The notes under the pieces: generated by a model
Told to the model about the DNA's origin: nothing
The model's database searches: none
The model's input: the letters and a program-made list of their open reading frames with translations, nothing else
In this document: one piece after another, positions 1 to 10,818 of the stretch
Numbering within the stretch: position 1 is the stretch's first letter
Layout of the letters: every line of letters begins with the position of its first letter
Program-made: the position numbers and the translations under genes
Assembly (NCBI GenBank): GCA_051453625.1
Contig: JBOZIK010000001.1
Span: 15,938,546-16,002,545 of the forward strand
Reading direction: 5' to 3'
Origin: Welwitschia mirabilis
Lineage: Eukaryota; Gnetophyta; Gnetopsida; Welwitschiales
DNA length: 64,000 nucleotides

Positions 1-154
1 TATTTTAAATTCCCAAGGTTATCTCTCCAAATCGACATAGCTTCATCTGCTTGAGGTACATATAAGGTGAAAAGGTACATATAAGGTCAAATTTTACTTA
101 CTTATGAGATTATTTATTCTGTTAAAAAAACATACATTTCCTATAATACTTATC

Positions 155-1250
155 AAAATTGATATAGCTAAGGCATATAACACAATTAGCTAGATTGTTG
201 TAGGAATCATACTTAGGAAAACTTGATTTATGATAGATATGATAAATCTATGGATGGACATGCAGGCTTTAGCTAAATTCTACCTAAAGATCAATGTCAC
301 AGATCTAAGTATTTCATTATAGGATGAGGCCTTAAATAAGATTATCCATTATCACCTTACCTATTTCTATTTGTTATGAATGTTGTGTAGAAAATGCCAA
401 AAAGAAATGGCATTGAATGAATCAAGATAAAAAAGAAAACATTCATTAATAATCATTATGATAATGATACAATCATAATGATTCAAGCCTCTTATTAGCA
501 AGTAGAGCCATCATAAATGTAATGAAGTTATTCAAAAAGGCCATGAAATTAAGGATAAAGTAGAATAAGATGAAAATCCACTTTATAATTTTGAAATCAT
601 GCATAAGGATGATATGGCATAGATCTGGGAAGCCAAAAAAGGGGAAATTAATTATATTTATTATAAATCCCATTATAGCATTGAAATAAATTTCAAATGT
701 GGAAGCACATCATCAAGAAAATTCAAAGAAAATGTAGTACCTAGACAAACATATTTCTCTTCTCAAAAGCAAAAGTTATCCTTACTAACTCCTCCCTCAT
801 AGCTAGTTTTAGATACTTAGCTTTTGTTATCGGGGGGCGGCGNNNNNNNNNNTTAGTAGATAAGGATAAAAATGGAATCCCCTTTTACAAATGGAACATT
901 ATTTATCACCTCAAAGCATTTAAAAGCTAGGGGATTTAAAGAACATAACATTATCTTGTAATAGAAGAAAATAAAAGAATTAGAAGATTCTACACAGAGG
1001 GTATCTCTTGAAGTGACTTGATTAAGTATAAATACAATCCATGAGATAGTAAAGAAGGGGAGTCTTACCTTTGAAGGCCCCTAGTAAACTCATACTAAGA
1101 GCTTAAGGGTGTAGATTCCACTTTGTAGGAGGCTTTCAAATCATCCAAATTAAAAATTATAGTAAGATGTAAGGAGCAAAAGAATTTTAAAAGGAAAATA
1201 TAATAGGAAAAATTAAAATTTATTCTTGGATTTTAAAAGAGAATTAGATC
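155..1250 (+). pseudogene. LINE reverse transcriptase domain (degenerate)
   Basis: In the frame starting at 155 the text KIDIAKAYNTIS matches the opening of the LINE RT palm, where the family has a K-D-x-x-K-A-Y-D core. About 50 codons on, DEALNKIIHYHLTYFYLL sits where the family has its G-x-x-Q-G-D-P-L-S-P-Y-L-F block. After a frame change, INNHYDNDTIIMIQA (about 444-485) occupies the catalytic D-D motif; the first Asp position is altered. WKHIIKKIQRK near 698-735 fits the thumb. A 10-N gap at 843-852 interrupts it. With several stops and shifts it cannot encode an active enzyme. The assignment rests on motif order and spacing, not on an alignment. Confidence 0.78.
843..852. other. Assembly gap, 10 N
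   Basis: Run of N inside LINE A. Confidence 0.99.
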
Positions 1251-2680
1251 TTAACTATAAATAAATTAATTAGAGGGGGAACTATAGGTTCCCCTTTCTA
1301 TTCCATTTACTAAAGGAGTAAAGAGACACTTGATCATTTAGTTAAAGATTGTACATGGTATGAATGGCTTACTGTATTAATGCATAATTAGTACATTAGA
1401 AGAAAAAAGTACAGAAGAAAATACTTGAGAGACTACATGTAACACACTAGTAGATTTGAAAGATATTTAATTAGACTTTTTTTTTCTAATGTTCCTCTTT
1501 ATTTTCCTACATATATGGCCTATAACATGAAATGATATTTTTCTAAAATTAGAGCATCAATGGGTATCACTTCTCTATTTGAACTAAAGAAATTAATCCT
1601 CTTTAAATCTTACCTAGAGTTATGGTAGAAAGTTTAAGCCATTCGATGGAATCCCCTCATGAAGAAACTGAAAGCAAAATAAGAGATAAATATCACCTCC
1701 TTTTTTAGGAACTAAGAAGAAGACTTCATAAAGTTTAATAGAGTGAAAATTTATCTTATAAAAGACACTTTAGTAGGATATCTTGAGATGTTAATGGAGG
1801 GAAAAATAATTCTTATTGATGCTAAGAAATAGTTGGAAGCTCATCACTTCTTTGCAATAAGTATCCCTAAGCTCTCAAGTGGATGCATTCATAGATGTGC
1901 TCTTCCACCTCCATGGGATCTAGGGAGGGAAATGATGAATAGATACTTTATATAATATTGTGAAACTTCTAAGATAACAGGTATTCTTTTCATCTTTCTT
2001 AAAGCCCTAGACTTAGAATAATGATTTAATATACCATATTTCTTTCTCCAAGTTTTGAACAAAAAAGATAAAACTAGACATTCAGGTCTAATTATGGCCT
2101 TATGAAGGGTAGTAAACATAGATCAAGAGACTCCTCAAGGACAACCTTAGAAGAAGGCAAAAGTGAAAAAGAAGAATTTCCCTTAAAGAAACAAAGGAAA
2201 TCCCCAAGAAGGTAGAGTAAGAATGAGATAAGAACGGAATCAACCTCCTTCCCATAGGAGATGATAAAGGAGACTTCACTCCTATCCTTCAGTGAACAAG
2301 CAAGGATAACCTTGATTTTTCCATCTAAGAAGAAATATGAAGAAAATGTTGACTAGGAGTATGAAAAGCCTTAGTAAAGTTAAGAGCCAAAATTTGAGAA
2401 GCTAGTTATGAAAGAGGCTACATGCTTAGTTTTGATGGAAACTATCAAAGAACTATAGAAATCCCCATCACCTATGATAAAGGCTAGTCATAGAGCCCCT
2501 TTGAGTTCCATCAAAGCCACATATAGAAGGAATTCCCTAGGAATCCACCTTGATAAAAGTATAATAGGGCCTAACACGTTTAATGAACTAAATCAAGCCT
2601 TTGAGTTTCTAGTAGATGATCTAGATAAAAATTTCATATAGAAGCATCATAGGGATCTATTTCTTAGATTAAGAGCCTTT
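1251..2680 (+). pseudogene. LINE C-terminal region (degenerate)
   Basis: This is downstream of the RT thumb in the same element. A segment near 1860-1945 reads PKLSSGCIHRCALPPPWDLG, whose last eight residues also occur in the minus-strand LINE. From about 2170 to 2670 one frame runs with mainly TAG stops and is Lys/Glu rich (for example KEEFPLKKQRKSPRR), giving way to a tail that ends in a TAA near 2682. The function of this C-terminal part of plant LINEs is not established; a basic tail could bind RNA, but that is inference. It is the only place the family's C-terminus is seen complete, because copy B is interrupted exactly after the matching EFPL residues. Confidence 0.55.
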
Positions 2681-2910
2681 TAATCATATTTAGTTTTATA
2701 GTTTTTATATTTTGAGATGGCCTTATTCTTTTTGTTATGTTTTTATTAGTTTGAGTTATGTTTTAGTGATTGCCTAGTCTTTTTTGGATGTATGATCAAA
2801 AGCTAGCTGATTCCTTGCTTATCTCATGTCTAAGGGCATCTTTGTTTCTCCTGTAAAGTGTTTGTATAGAATTTTTAATTTTTATTTTTAAAAAAATATT
2901 CAAAATAAAT
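2681..2910 (+). other. Probable LINE 3' untranslated region
   Basis: T-rich sequence without a reading frame follows the last coding frame of LINE A and ends in an A/T-rich run (about 2868-2910). A T-rich 3' UTR with an A-rich end is usual for plant LINEs. The exact end and any target duplication are not determined. Confidence 0.45.
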
Positions 2911-3716
2911 TATCCTCCTAGGAATTAGTTATTATTATTTATAAGATACTTAATATAACTAGACATCCTGAGATAATTTAAAGATATTGAGTCAAGCCTA
3001 AAATAGATTTATGAATAAGTAATAAATTTTATTCACTGTGGATCTAATATGTGATGAAACTAGTCAATTTAAAAATGTAATGTATTATAATAAAATATAG
3101 GAATACTAGAATAGTATAAAAGTATCATAAACAATAAATACATTAAATTAATAAAATGTAAATGTAAAAGCAAAAGAACTTTCAAAATGTACTATTACAT
3201 GAGTAGCAGTTGTAATTGTATTTATGATGGAACAAAAGATAGGTTTAGTTATAAATCAAAGCGCATTTATAAGTGATGTAGACACCACTGTAAATATTAG
3301 TTTAGGATAGAATTAAAAGCTTTAACATTTTAAGGAAAATATCTTATGAATCAATTATTTCCTCATACCCATGAAGGCAGAAAAGAATCTTATCATCTTA
3401 TAATAAAAAAATACCTCTTCATGACATAAGAAATTTGGAACTAAAAAATAAACTTTAGATAGAATAATGGATTTTTAAATGTTAATTAATGATATAACTA
3501 ATGAAGGATTTATTGATTAAAAGATCAAATAATTAAAAGATGATTAACCCTTAATGTCATCTTTATTTTTATATCCTTGCATATGGTCATGGATTAGATG
3601 GGTATGTATGTGTTATGTACATGCTAATAATAGCTTTTTTATTGATGAATTTACTTAGGTCATATGATTTAGATGCATAATAATTAATATTATTAATGTA
3701 TCATTTAATGATTTAG
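2911..3716. other. AT-rich spacer, nothing recognised
   Basis: No reading frame, repeat or motif that I can support. It is the left flank into which the copia element at 3722-12306 inserted; its continuation is the sequence from 12312 onward. Confidence 0.5.
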
Positions 3717-3721
3717 TTATA
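3717..3721. other. Target-site duplication, left copy
   Basis: TTATA directly before the LTR end; partner CTATA at 12307-12311 directly after the other LTR end. Five bases is the usual copia length, and the single difference is a C/T transition. Confidence 0.7.
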
Positions 3722-5182
3722 TGAGGATTATTAAATTGAGAAGAGAAGGGTGAATGAGTTTCATTAAATAAAATTTAAATTGAATTATAAAATGAAAATG
3801 TACAATAAAAACACCATATCAAATGACATGATTATCCAACTTGGGTACATTCACATACAAAGGATACCTTCTACTCACATATCTAGATATTCTTAACCTA
3901 AACGAAAATAGTGGTTTTCTAGCACATCACTAACCTTTTGAAAAATGCAAGTCACCTCATAAGATAGTACTCTCTTCACCTCAAGGGAAAAGTGGTTTTT
4001 ATAGTTGCATCATGAACCTTTATAATAGTAAAGCTCTCCTCGTAAGGCAACACTCTCTTCCTCATAAGAAAATAATGGTTTTCTAACTATCTAGTAATAT
4101 TAATTAAACAAGTGCCTTAAAGCACAATCTAAAATGCACACTCCTACAAGGACTGCCTTACAAAGTGTTTGATATTTAGGAATGGACTTACAATAATATT
4201 TAATAATAAGATAGTCCAAAATGTAAACTAAAAGAACAAAGCAATAATAAGCCTAAATATTTTTCTTTGATTATGACTTAATCTCCTTGATGATGTTGTT
4301 ATTATCAAAATCAGGAATCAAGATAATAGCACTATAGATTCAAGATTTAAAGATGAAAGTAATGCAAGCTTCATGCTAATGATTCCTTGATTCTTCATGA
4401 GAAGTTCCTTTCACTTGTGCATTTGTCATTCTTGATCTAATTATTGTGTATCAAGATTCAAATTTGAGTATTCATTATTGTTCCAAAAGTTCTTCTTTGT
4501 TTTGTCATGTTGAGTCTTTATATGATTTAGAAAGATCTAGCTTTTTGGGCATGAAATTTAGCCATTTAACTTTATAACCATCATATAATGGATAAAGAGC
4601 ATCTAGGCATTAGACACATAACTTTAGTTTTAATTGACATGAACTTTGATTTGAGATATCTTCTAAGAGTCATAGATCTTTACCTTATAGATGTCTTTAG
4701 TTAACTTGCACAAATCTAGATGAATTTTATTCTATAATTTTCTTAGGCCATTTTGACCATGAATCTGTGATGTATAAGTTCATATCTCACCTAAAATCCT
4801 AGTTATTAGTTTAAAAAAATTAAATTTATTACTTGTTTTAGCTTAGTATGGACATCTTCAAATATGTAGATGTTTTCATCTATGTTAGGTTCAACTTTAA
4901 ACTTAGTTATCGTGAATAGGTAATCGTCTTTTAACCTATGACTTGATTTTAGTACATCCAAAACATCTTCAAATTCCTTGACATATTTACTTAAAACATA
5001 TTTAATATTTTATATGTTTTCAAATAATTGATCTTATAGTTTTAGCATCTAATCCTTTTATAAGATGTTGTAGCTAAAGATCCATTATGATTCTAGTATC
5101 TATCAAGATTTGATGTTCTTGTGATAACCTATTTATGCAAAATATTTGATAAGTGGAATCATCAAAACTAGATTTATCAACA
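3722..5182 (-). repeat. 3' LTR of copia element (3722-12306)
   Basis: Read on the minus strand it starts TGTTGATAAATC next to the polypurine tract and ends in TCCTCA. It is homologous over its whole length to 10819-12306, roughly three quarters identical by eye, so the insertion is old. It contains several degenerate AGACATCT/AGATGTCT octamers. Confidence 0.85.
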
Positions 5183-5196
5183 ATCTCCCCCTTTTT
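5183..5196 (-). other. Polypurine tract
   Basis: Minus strand AAAAAGGGGGAGAT lies immediately before the LTR start TGTTG. This is the plus-strand primer of reverse transcription and fixes the element's orientation. A related second tract lies at 5941-5957. Confidence 0.85.
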
Positions 5197-5959
5197 GATA
5201 ATGTCCAAATATTGCAAAATCACATTATTACAATCTCATTTAATTGATTAAAATTAGAAATTTATATTATAGATAAATGCACATAATTACTAGATGTAAT
5301 AATCATGATATAAGCCACTTGAAATTAGATAAAATACATAGATATATATTACTTTAAAAAAATAGAATAAGACACATTTAAGAATCATTTAAGCAATTGG
5401 CTAAATACATAAAAATAGACAATAAATCATGGTATTTGCCCTTCAAATATGCATTTAAATAGTAAAGGACATAAAAAATTTTTACAATCTCTCAATTGAA
5501 ATATACTAATGATAATGTACCATGTTAGAGCATGAAATTGAATTGTGTGCTAATAATACATCATAAAGAATGTACTCATGGAAATAATATTCAATAAATA
5601 TTAGTACAAGATTATATAGGATATGTGCAAAAATCATTTTAACAGTAAATGATTAGAGTATAACATATTTAAAAATGTATTAATGAAAACATAATATTAA
5701 GACAAATAGTGTGTCAATCATAAAAACATGTGCTAACAGGTAGTAATGATAGAAAATGTCAGATAACAAAGATTTCTACCAAAATATCAAAGAGGGATCA
5801 TTAAGAATACTAATGACACTAATGTATTCAATACAAAATCTCATAATCAAGAACTCCAAGCCCAATAAAATGTCCTCAAACTAAAATCTATAGTGCCTAA
5901 CTGAAATTCACTTAATTTCCAATGATTTGTTAATACTTATCATCCTTTTTTGACATCAG

Positions 5960-7760
5960 AAAAGGCTCTAGTCACTAAGAGATAAACCACTTATGTAATT
6001 CTTACCTTGATCTTCTTCATTACTATTAATACTATCATGGGGTGGTAGAGGTTGGCTAGGTATAAGATGATGAGGAAGTAGGAGTTGGAGTGTGTTTTTT
6101 TTTCTAGAGGAGAGCTATTATATCTTACTAGGACCCCCAAAAATCTATTTTCTCATATGTTGATAGATTTTAGGAGTGATATAAGTCTAAATAAAAGTAG
6201 CAATGAAAGTCTCTATAAAGGATGATGGTAACTACATAGATGAAAGCTGTTCTACTAAATCAGTTCTATATGAGAAGGTAGTGATAAAGGTGGATGCACT
6301 AGAGGTGAATAAGGTATAGGTGGTGGCAATTAAACTATGGAATATAGTGATGATAGCTGTGTAGGAGAGTGGAATGTAATCTTACAGTAATAATGATGAA
6401 AGATAAAAGGCAGTGCATTTGAGCTCTTAGAATCTATCCCCTAATATGCTTGCCTCTATTGTGAAGGACTTAGAACCTATTACTCCTCCTATACATGTGT
6501 GTCTCTGGGAGTTTGGTACTCCCCCCGAGCTTGTGCCTTATCTCTAGAAGACTTGTTTGAGAATTCATTATTTGATACTCTGCCTAAACTATAACCTATG
6601 CCAAATGGAGCTGAAGGTCCTACTTCCTCTTCTTCTTTTAACTCCTCCTATAAGTCTAACCATGTGGGCGTCCTTATGTATTTCCAACTCTCTCTTAGTA
6701 CTTTGCTCTTCCTTAATATGGATTTATGTTTCTTAAGTCTTAAAATATTTCTTTCAATTTTAACCATCACTTTCACAATTGAATTTAATCCCTTTTTCAT
6801 TAATTAATATATATGAGTAGTAGTAGAAAATGAATGCTAATACTAGAGTGTCTTTCTACTTGTAGCCTTGGTTGGTGGAACTAGTACTTTATGTTTTTCA
6901 CTGAATTCTACCAATAGTTTCTTTTGATGAATGAGATTATCTTGTGAAATATAATTGTTTGTACTATAATAATTAGACTAATAAGATAAGGATGACTAAA
7001 ATTATACCACTTTTGAAACAATGAGATGATATTCATGGATAGGAAAAAACCCAAATCTATCTATAAACTAGTGAGGGAATAATACACAATGAAATTCTGC
7101 TTGGGTTTGTAATAACTGTAGCGATTTCTCCTAATAAACATGTTGTAAAAAGTTATCAAACTAAGAATTAAGACATTTACTATCATATCTTTTCTCTAAG
7201 TTTTCTTAATATAGTTCATTATACTATGCCCAAATAAAACATTACTCATATTATGTCGAGACATATTGATAACTCTATAACTGAATATTTCTTTAAAGAA
7301 ACGAGTGTAAATATGAGGAACTATTAAGTATTGAATTTATAAAGCTTAGAATAATGTGCAAATTAGTATCTCTTACTTATATATGAGCATAGAACTCTCT
7401 TACCACTAATCTCATTAATCTCATGTATTATCATTAATCTCATGTATATGAGCATAGAACTCTCTTACCACTAGATCTGAATTAGGATTAAGTAGTTACA
7501 CAATCATTTGCCATCCAAGTTAAATAAAGTAACTTATAAGCTAATCTCTATACTTCTTCTAAAATCCAAGAGTTCTCTCTACAATAATAAAATTTTTAAA
7601 TCATGTTCTAAATCTTCTTTCTATTCCCTCATGATAGAATAGGATTCATATTAGGATCTCTAATGTTGTAAGACTTGTTCCTTTCCTCTAAAGATTTTTA
7701 CTTTTTTACTACCCTTATTCTAGCTATTTTTTATAAGATAGAATAAGAAACTAATAAAAT
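5960..7760 (-). pseudogene. Env-like / third ORF of SIRE-type copia (plant transposon protein-like), decayed
   Basis: On the minus strand one frame near 7520-7400 reads NPNSDLVVREFYAHI, matching the V-R-E-F-Y block that I know from the so-called putative plant transposon or envelope-like proteins of SIRE-type elements. Downstream (about 7400-7000) follow short fragments of the same kind. The C-terminal part (about 6600-5960) is charged, then proline-rich (for example PPPIPYSPLVHPPLSLPSH). It ends just before a second polypurine-like tract at 5941-5957. Stops and shifts are frequent. The protein's role is unknown. The family call is from memory of the motif and needs a profile search. Confidence 0.55.
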
Positions 7761-7839
7761 ATTAATTAAAATATAAGAAACTATAACAAATATGTACCTA
7801 TTTGAGAGAAAGACCTATTCTTGCCTATTGTTAAGATGT

Positions 7840-8720
7840 ATTAAAAATCTAAGATGTATTTCTAGGGAAATCTGAGAAAATGTAGCCTAGAAAATCAATT
7901 GAGAGGAATACTTATTAAGTAGGGACTTGAAAATTAGATTTAATAGTCTCTTTTTCTATTAAAAAGGGTCGAAATCATAGCTTCTACTATGTTTTTAATT
8001 TCTACAATAGTATAGTTAAGATGTCATAAATGCAAAAAGTAGAAATCTATAAAACTCAAGACATCTCTTGTTAAAAACTTTTCAATACATTTTCTTCTAC
8101 TAAGATGTCTATAAAACTTAAGACATATAATTTTAAAAAATTAAAATATTAAAAAACTTAAAATAATGTACCTACCCTCTCAAGACATCTACTTTTTAAG
8201 ACATCTATAAATGTTAAGACATATCCCACTAGAGACATCTACAAAATTGAAGATGTCTACAANNNNNNNNNNNNNNNNNNNNNNNNNNNNNNNNNNNNNN
8301 NNNNNNNNNNNNNNNNNNNNNNNNNNNNNNNNNNNNNNNNNNNNNNNNNNNNNNNNNNNNNNNNNNNNNNNNNNNNNNNNNNNNNNNNNNNNNNNNNNNN
8401 NNNNNNNNNNNNNNNNNNNNNNNNNNNNNNNNNNNNNNNNNNNNNNNNNNNNNNNNNNNNNNNNNNNNNNNNNNNNNNNNNNNNNNNNNNNNNNNNNNNN
8501 NNNNNNNNNNNNNNNNNNNNNNNNNNNNNNNNNNNNNNNNNNNNNNNNNNNNNNNNNNNNNNNNNNNNNNNNNNNNNNNNNNNNNNNNNNNNNNNNNNNN
8601 NNNNNNNNNNNNNNNNNNNNNNNNNNNNNNNNNNNNNNNNNNNNNNNNNNNNNNNNNNNNNNNNNNNTCCCACTAGAGACATCTACAAAATTGAAGATGT
8701 CTACAATGAAAGTTCCATAT
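7840..8720. repeat. AGACATCT/AGATGTCT palindrome-rich spacer with 39-bp duplication at gap edges
   Basis: The spacer between gag and the third ORF is littered with AAGACATCT and AGATGTCT(A) words in both orientations. The 39 bases 8224-8262 and 8668-8706 are identical and abut the two sides of the 405-N gap. Each holds AGACATC, 12 bases, then GATGTCT, so it can form a 7-bp stem. AGACATCT and AGATGTCT are the two CpG-deamination products of the palindrome AGACGTCT, which suggests an ancestral array of that palindrome. Confidence 0.7.
8263..8667. other. Assembly gap, 405 N
   Basis: Flanked on both sides by the same 39 bases. Confidence 0.99.
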
Positions 8721-9010
8721 TTTTTAACAAGATCTATGACTAATACAAACATAATAATACTTCAAAAAATATGTATATCATATGCACAATGTAACTTATA
8801 TCAATTATATCTAATTCAAATCCCAACTCATATAATAAATCTAATGTGGAGTTGAGAAATTTAAAAAAAATTACCTTTTGAAATCTCATTTTTAAGTAGA
8901 TTAATAGTATCCTATATTGTCATGCCTTTGTTCTATCTCTTCTTCTCTATTGAGTCCTCCTCATTTTATGCCTATGCTTTATTTCTCCAGTTTTCTTAAA
9001 AACATTTAAA

Positions 9011-10766
9011 TTAATTGGAAGTACTTTGTAAGGAAGTTTGTATTAGAAGTTTTAATTTTTCTTTTGATACTGAAGCATTTCTTAGTTTAAGTTGCACAAA
9101 ATGTTGTACCATTCTACTAGACCTTTTGGTCTTATTAGTATAATACCTATTTTTATACTTTATTAGACATCTATACTCATAATAATCTTTATTATAATAA
9201 TAATAGCAAATAATATTATTTGTAAATTCCAAATGTTCATAACTTGACTTGTATTTTCCCTTGTCATATAGAGAAACTAAAGTGCCAGTTGTGACTATAT
9301 TGTATTTCAAACCACTCTTGTCATTTGGATTTCTATTTTGTTCAAGCATGATATTTAAAGTCTATTTGCCTTATGTAGATCTTTTAATGAGTTTATTTAA
9401 ATTTGAAAGCTCTTATTTTACATTATCTAGTTCATACATTAGACTATTAATCTTAGCTTTAAGAGCTAAGTTTTTAAAGGACAAATTTCTACAAGCATCA
9501 TTTTCTTCTTTATATTCATCTTCATGAGTATGAAGTATCTCTTTCATTTTAGTACATAATTTTTGTAGATTAATAAATTCTTCAACAATTACAATATACT
9601 TTTCTTTAATACTCATACCTAAGTCATCTTTACTATCTAAATCATAATCTTCTTCTATCTCATCATCTTCTTCTTGAAGGTGTGCAATGTCCATGTATGA
9701 AGGATGTGCTTTCTTATTATTAGATGTTTTTTCTTCTATTGACTCTTTACCATCATCCCATCATATAAAAAATGATTTATTCTTCTTTGGATTTTTATTT
9801 TATTTTTTATCCTATAATTTATTAGTACTAAGTTATTCTGAGGCTATATGTTCTTGTCCTCCACATATCCAACATTCTACTTTTGAAATATTAAGAAAAG
9901 AAGCATTATTAGAAGACATACCTTTGGCTACAAACTTAGATTGTTTTTTGAAGTTCTCTCTTTTATTGTATTCACATGAAAGAATTCATTTTACTCTTTT
10001 TGTAATAGAAGTAAGTTTCTAATTGTCATCATTAGATCCATCTTATTATTATTCTTTATTCACCTTTTCTTTTAATGTTTGATTTGTGCTTTGGCTTGCC
10101 TTAATATAATAGGTTTTTCTTTTAATGATTCATCTTATATGAGATTCATTTTGTATGTTATAAAAGTACTCTATAGCTTTTCTATCTTTATTATGTTAAA
10201 GTCTCTAGATTCTTCTATGGCCATGGTATTCAGCCTTTATTTAGGGGCTAGTTATCTAATGTTTTATATTACCTTCCCTTCTGGAAGATCTTATCCAATG
10301 TCATGTATTATGTTTAAAACTCTAGTAAAGTACTCATATATCTTTTGTTCATGGTTCATCTTAAGATCCTTAAATTGATATGTCCAGACTAAAAGCTTAG
10401 ATTATTTTACAATAGACATGCCTTCATATGTTCCAATTAGAACATTCTAAATTTCTTGTATCATATTACAACCTACTATTATATTGAACTATTTATTAAT
10501 AAAGTAAAATAAAGTGCATTCTTATATTTAGAGTCATACATAAAAGAATATTTTTCTTAACCTAACTAGTCTTTACTTTTCATGATCTAAGTAATGATAT
10601 TATTTGTAGCATTTTTAACAGTCTCCATATGGTCCAAATATCCTTATTCTCTACTTTGTTATATTTAAAAATTAAAATACTATAAGTAAACTTGCATCCT
10701 ATCTTTTTAATAGACATAGTTTCTCCCATTAAAGAGTAGAGGTCTAATAGATGACATCCCTTCCAT
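9011..10766 (-). pseudogene. Copia gag (decayed)
   Basis: ATG at 10766 (minus strand) opens MEGMSSIRPLLFNG followed by RNYVY, the usual start of copia Gag (R-P-x-x-F-x-G-x-N-Y-x-x-W). Near 9880-9840 CWICGGQEHIASE is a CCHC zinc knuckle lacking its last Cys. An acidic segment (9694-9600, about 31 residues rich in D and E) and a long coiled-coil-like stretch (to 9413) follow. The ORF at 9349-9011 holds a second knuckle remnant (CYYYYNKDYYEYRC). Two knuckles and a coiled coil fit SIRE-type Gag, the structural protein that packages the RNA. Stops are mostly TAG/TAA. No protease motif was recognised after it. Confidence 0.75.
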
Positions 10767-10803
10767 TATTTACTTAAGAAAGTTACTCCTTTTTGTGAGT
10801 ATA

Positions 10804-10816
10804 GGTTATAATACCA
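10804..10816 (-). other. Primer binding site (initiator Met tRNA type), decayed
   Basis: Minus strand TGGTATTATAACC, two bases after the LTR end; family form TGGTATCAGAGCC. Three differences. Confidence 0.7.
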
Positions 10817-10818
10817 CT

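Larger units (their letters stand above)
1..2910 (+). mobile_element. LINE (non-LTR retrotransposon) copy A, 5'-truncated by window edge, decayed
   Basis: The stretch reads in order as the reverse transcriptase core, thumb and C-terminal part of a plant L1-type LINE, followed by a T-rich 3' untranslated tail ending in an AT run near 2870-2910. The endonuclease part would lie left of the window. Frames shift and stops are common, mostly TAG. A second copy of the same family lies on the minus strand at 29133-33364: both share the DD-motif surroundings (NNHY followed by D-D) and a C-terminal motif LPPPWDLG (A near 1895-1930, B near 29411-29445). The element is dead. No target duplication can be judged because the left end is outside the window. 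Confidence 0.8.

Noticed and set aside
473-673. Minus-strand 66-residue ORF
   Set aside because: Shadow of the plus-strand LINE RT; low-complexity hydrophobic residues.
8189-8855. Long ORFs spanning the 405-N gap
   Set aside because: Most residues are unknown; they exist only because N runs contain no stop.
9249-10378. Plus-strand hydrophobic ORFs 9249-9527, 9687-10022 and 10079-10378
   Set aside because: Shadows of the minus-strand copia gag.
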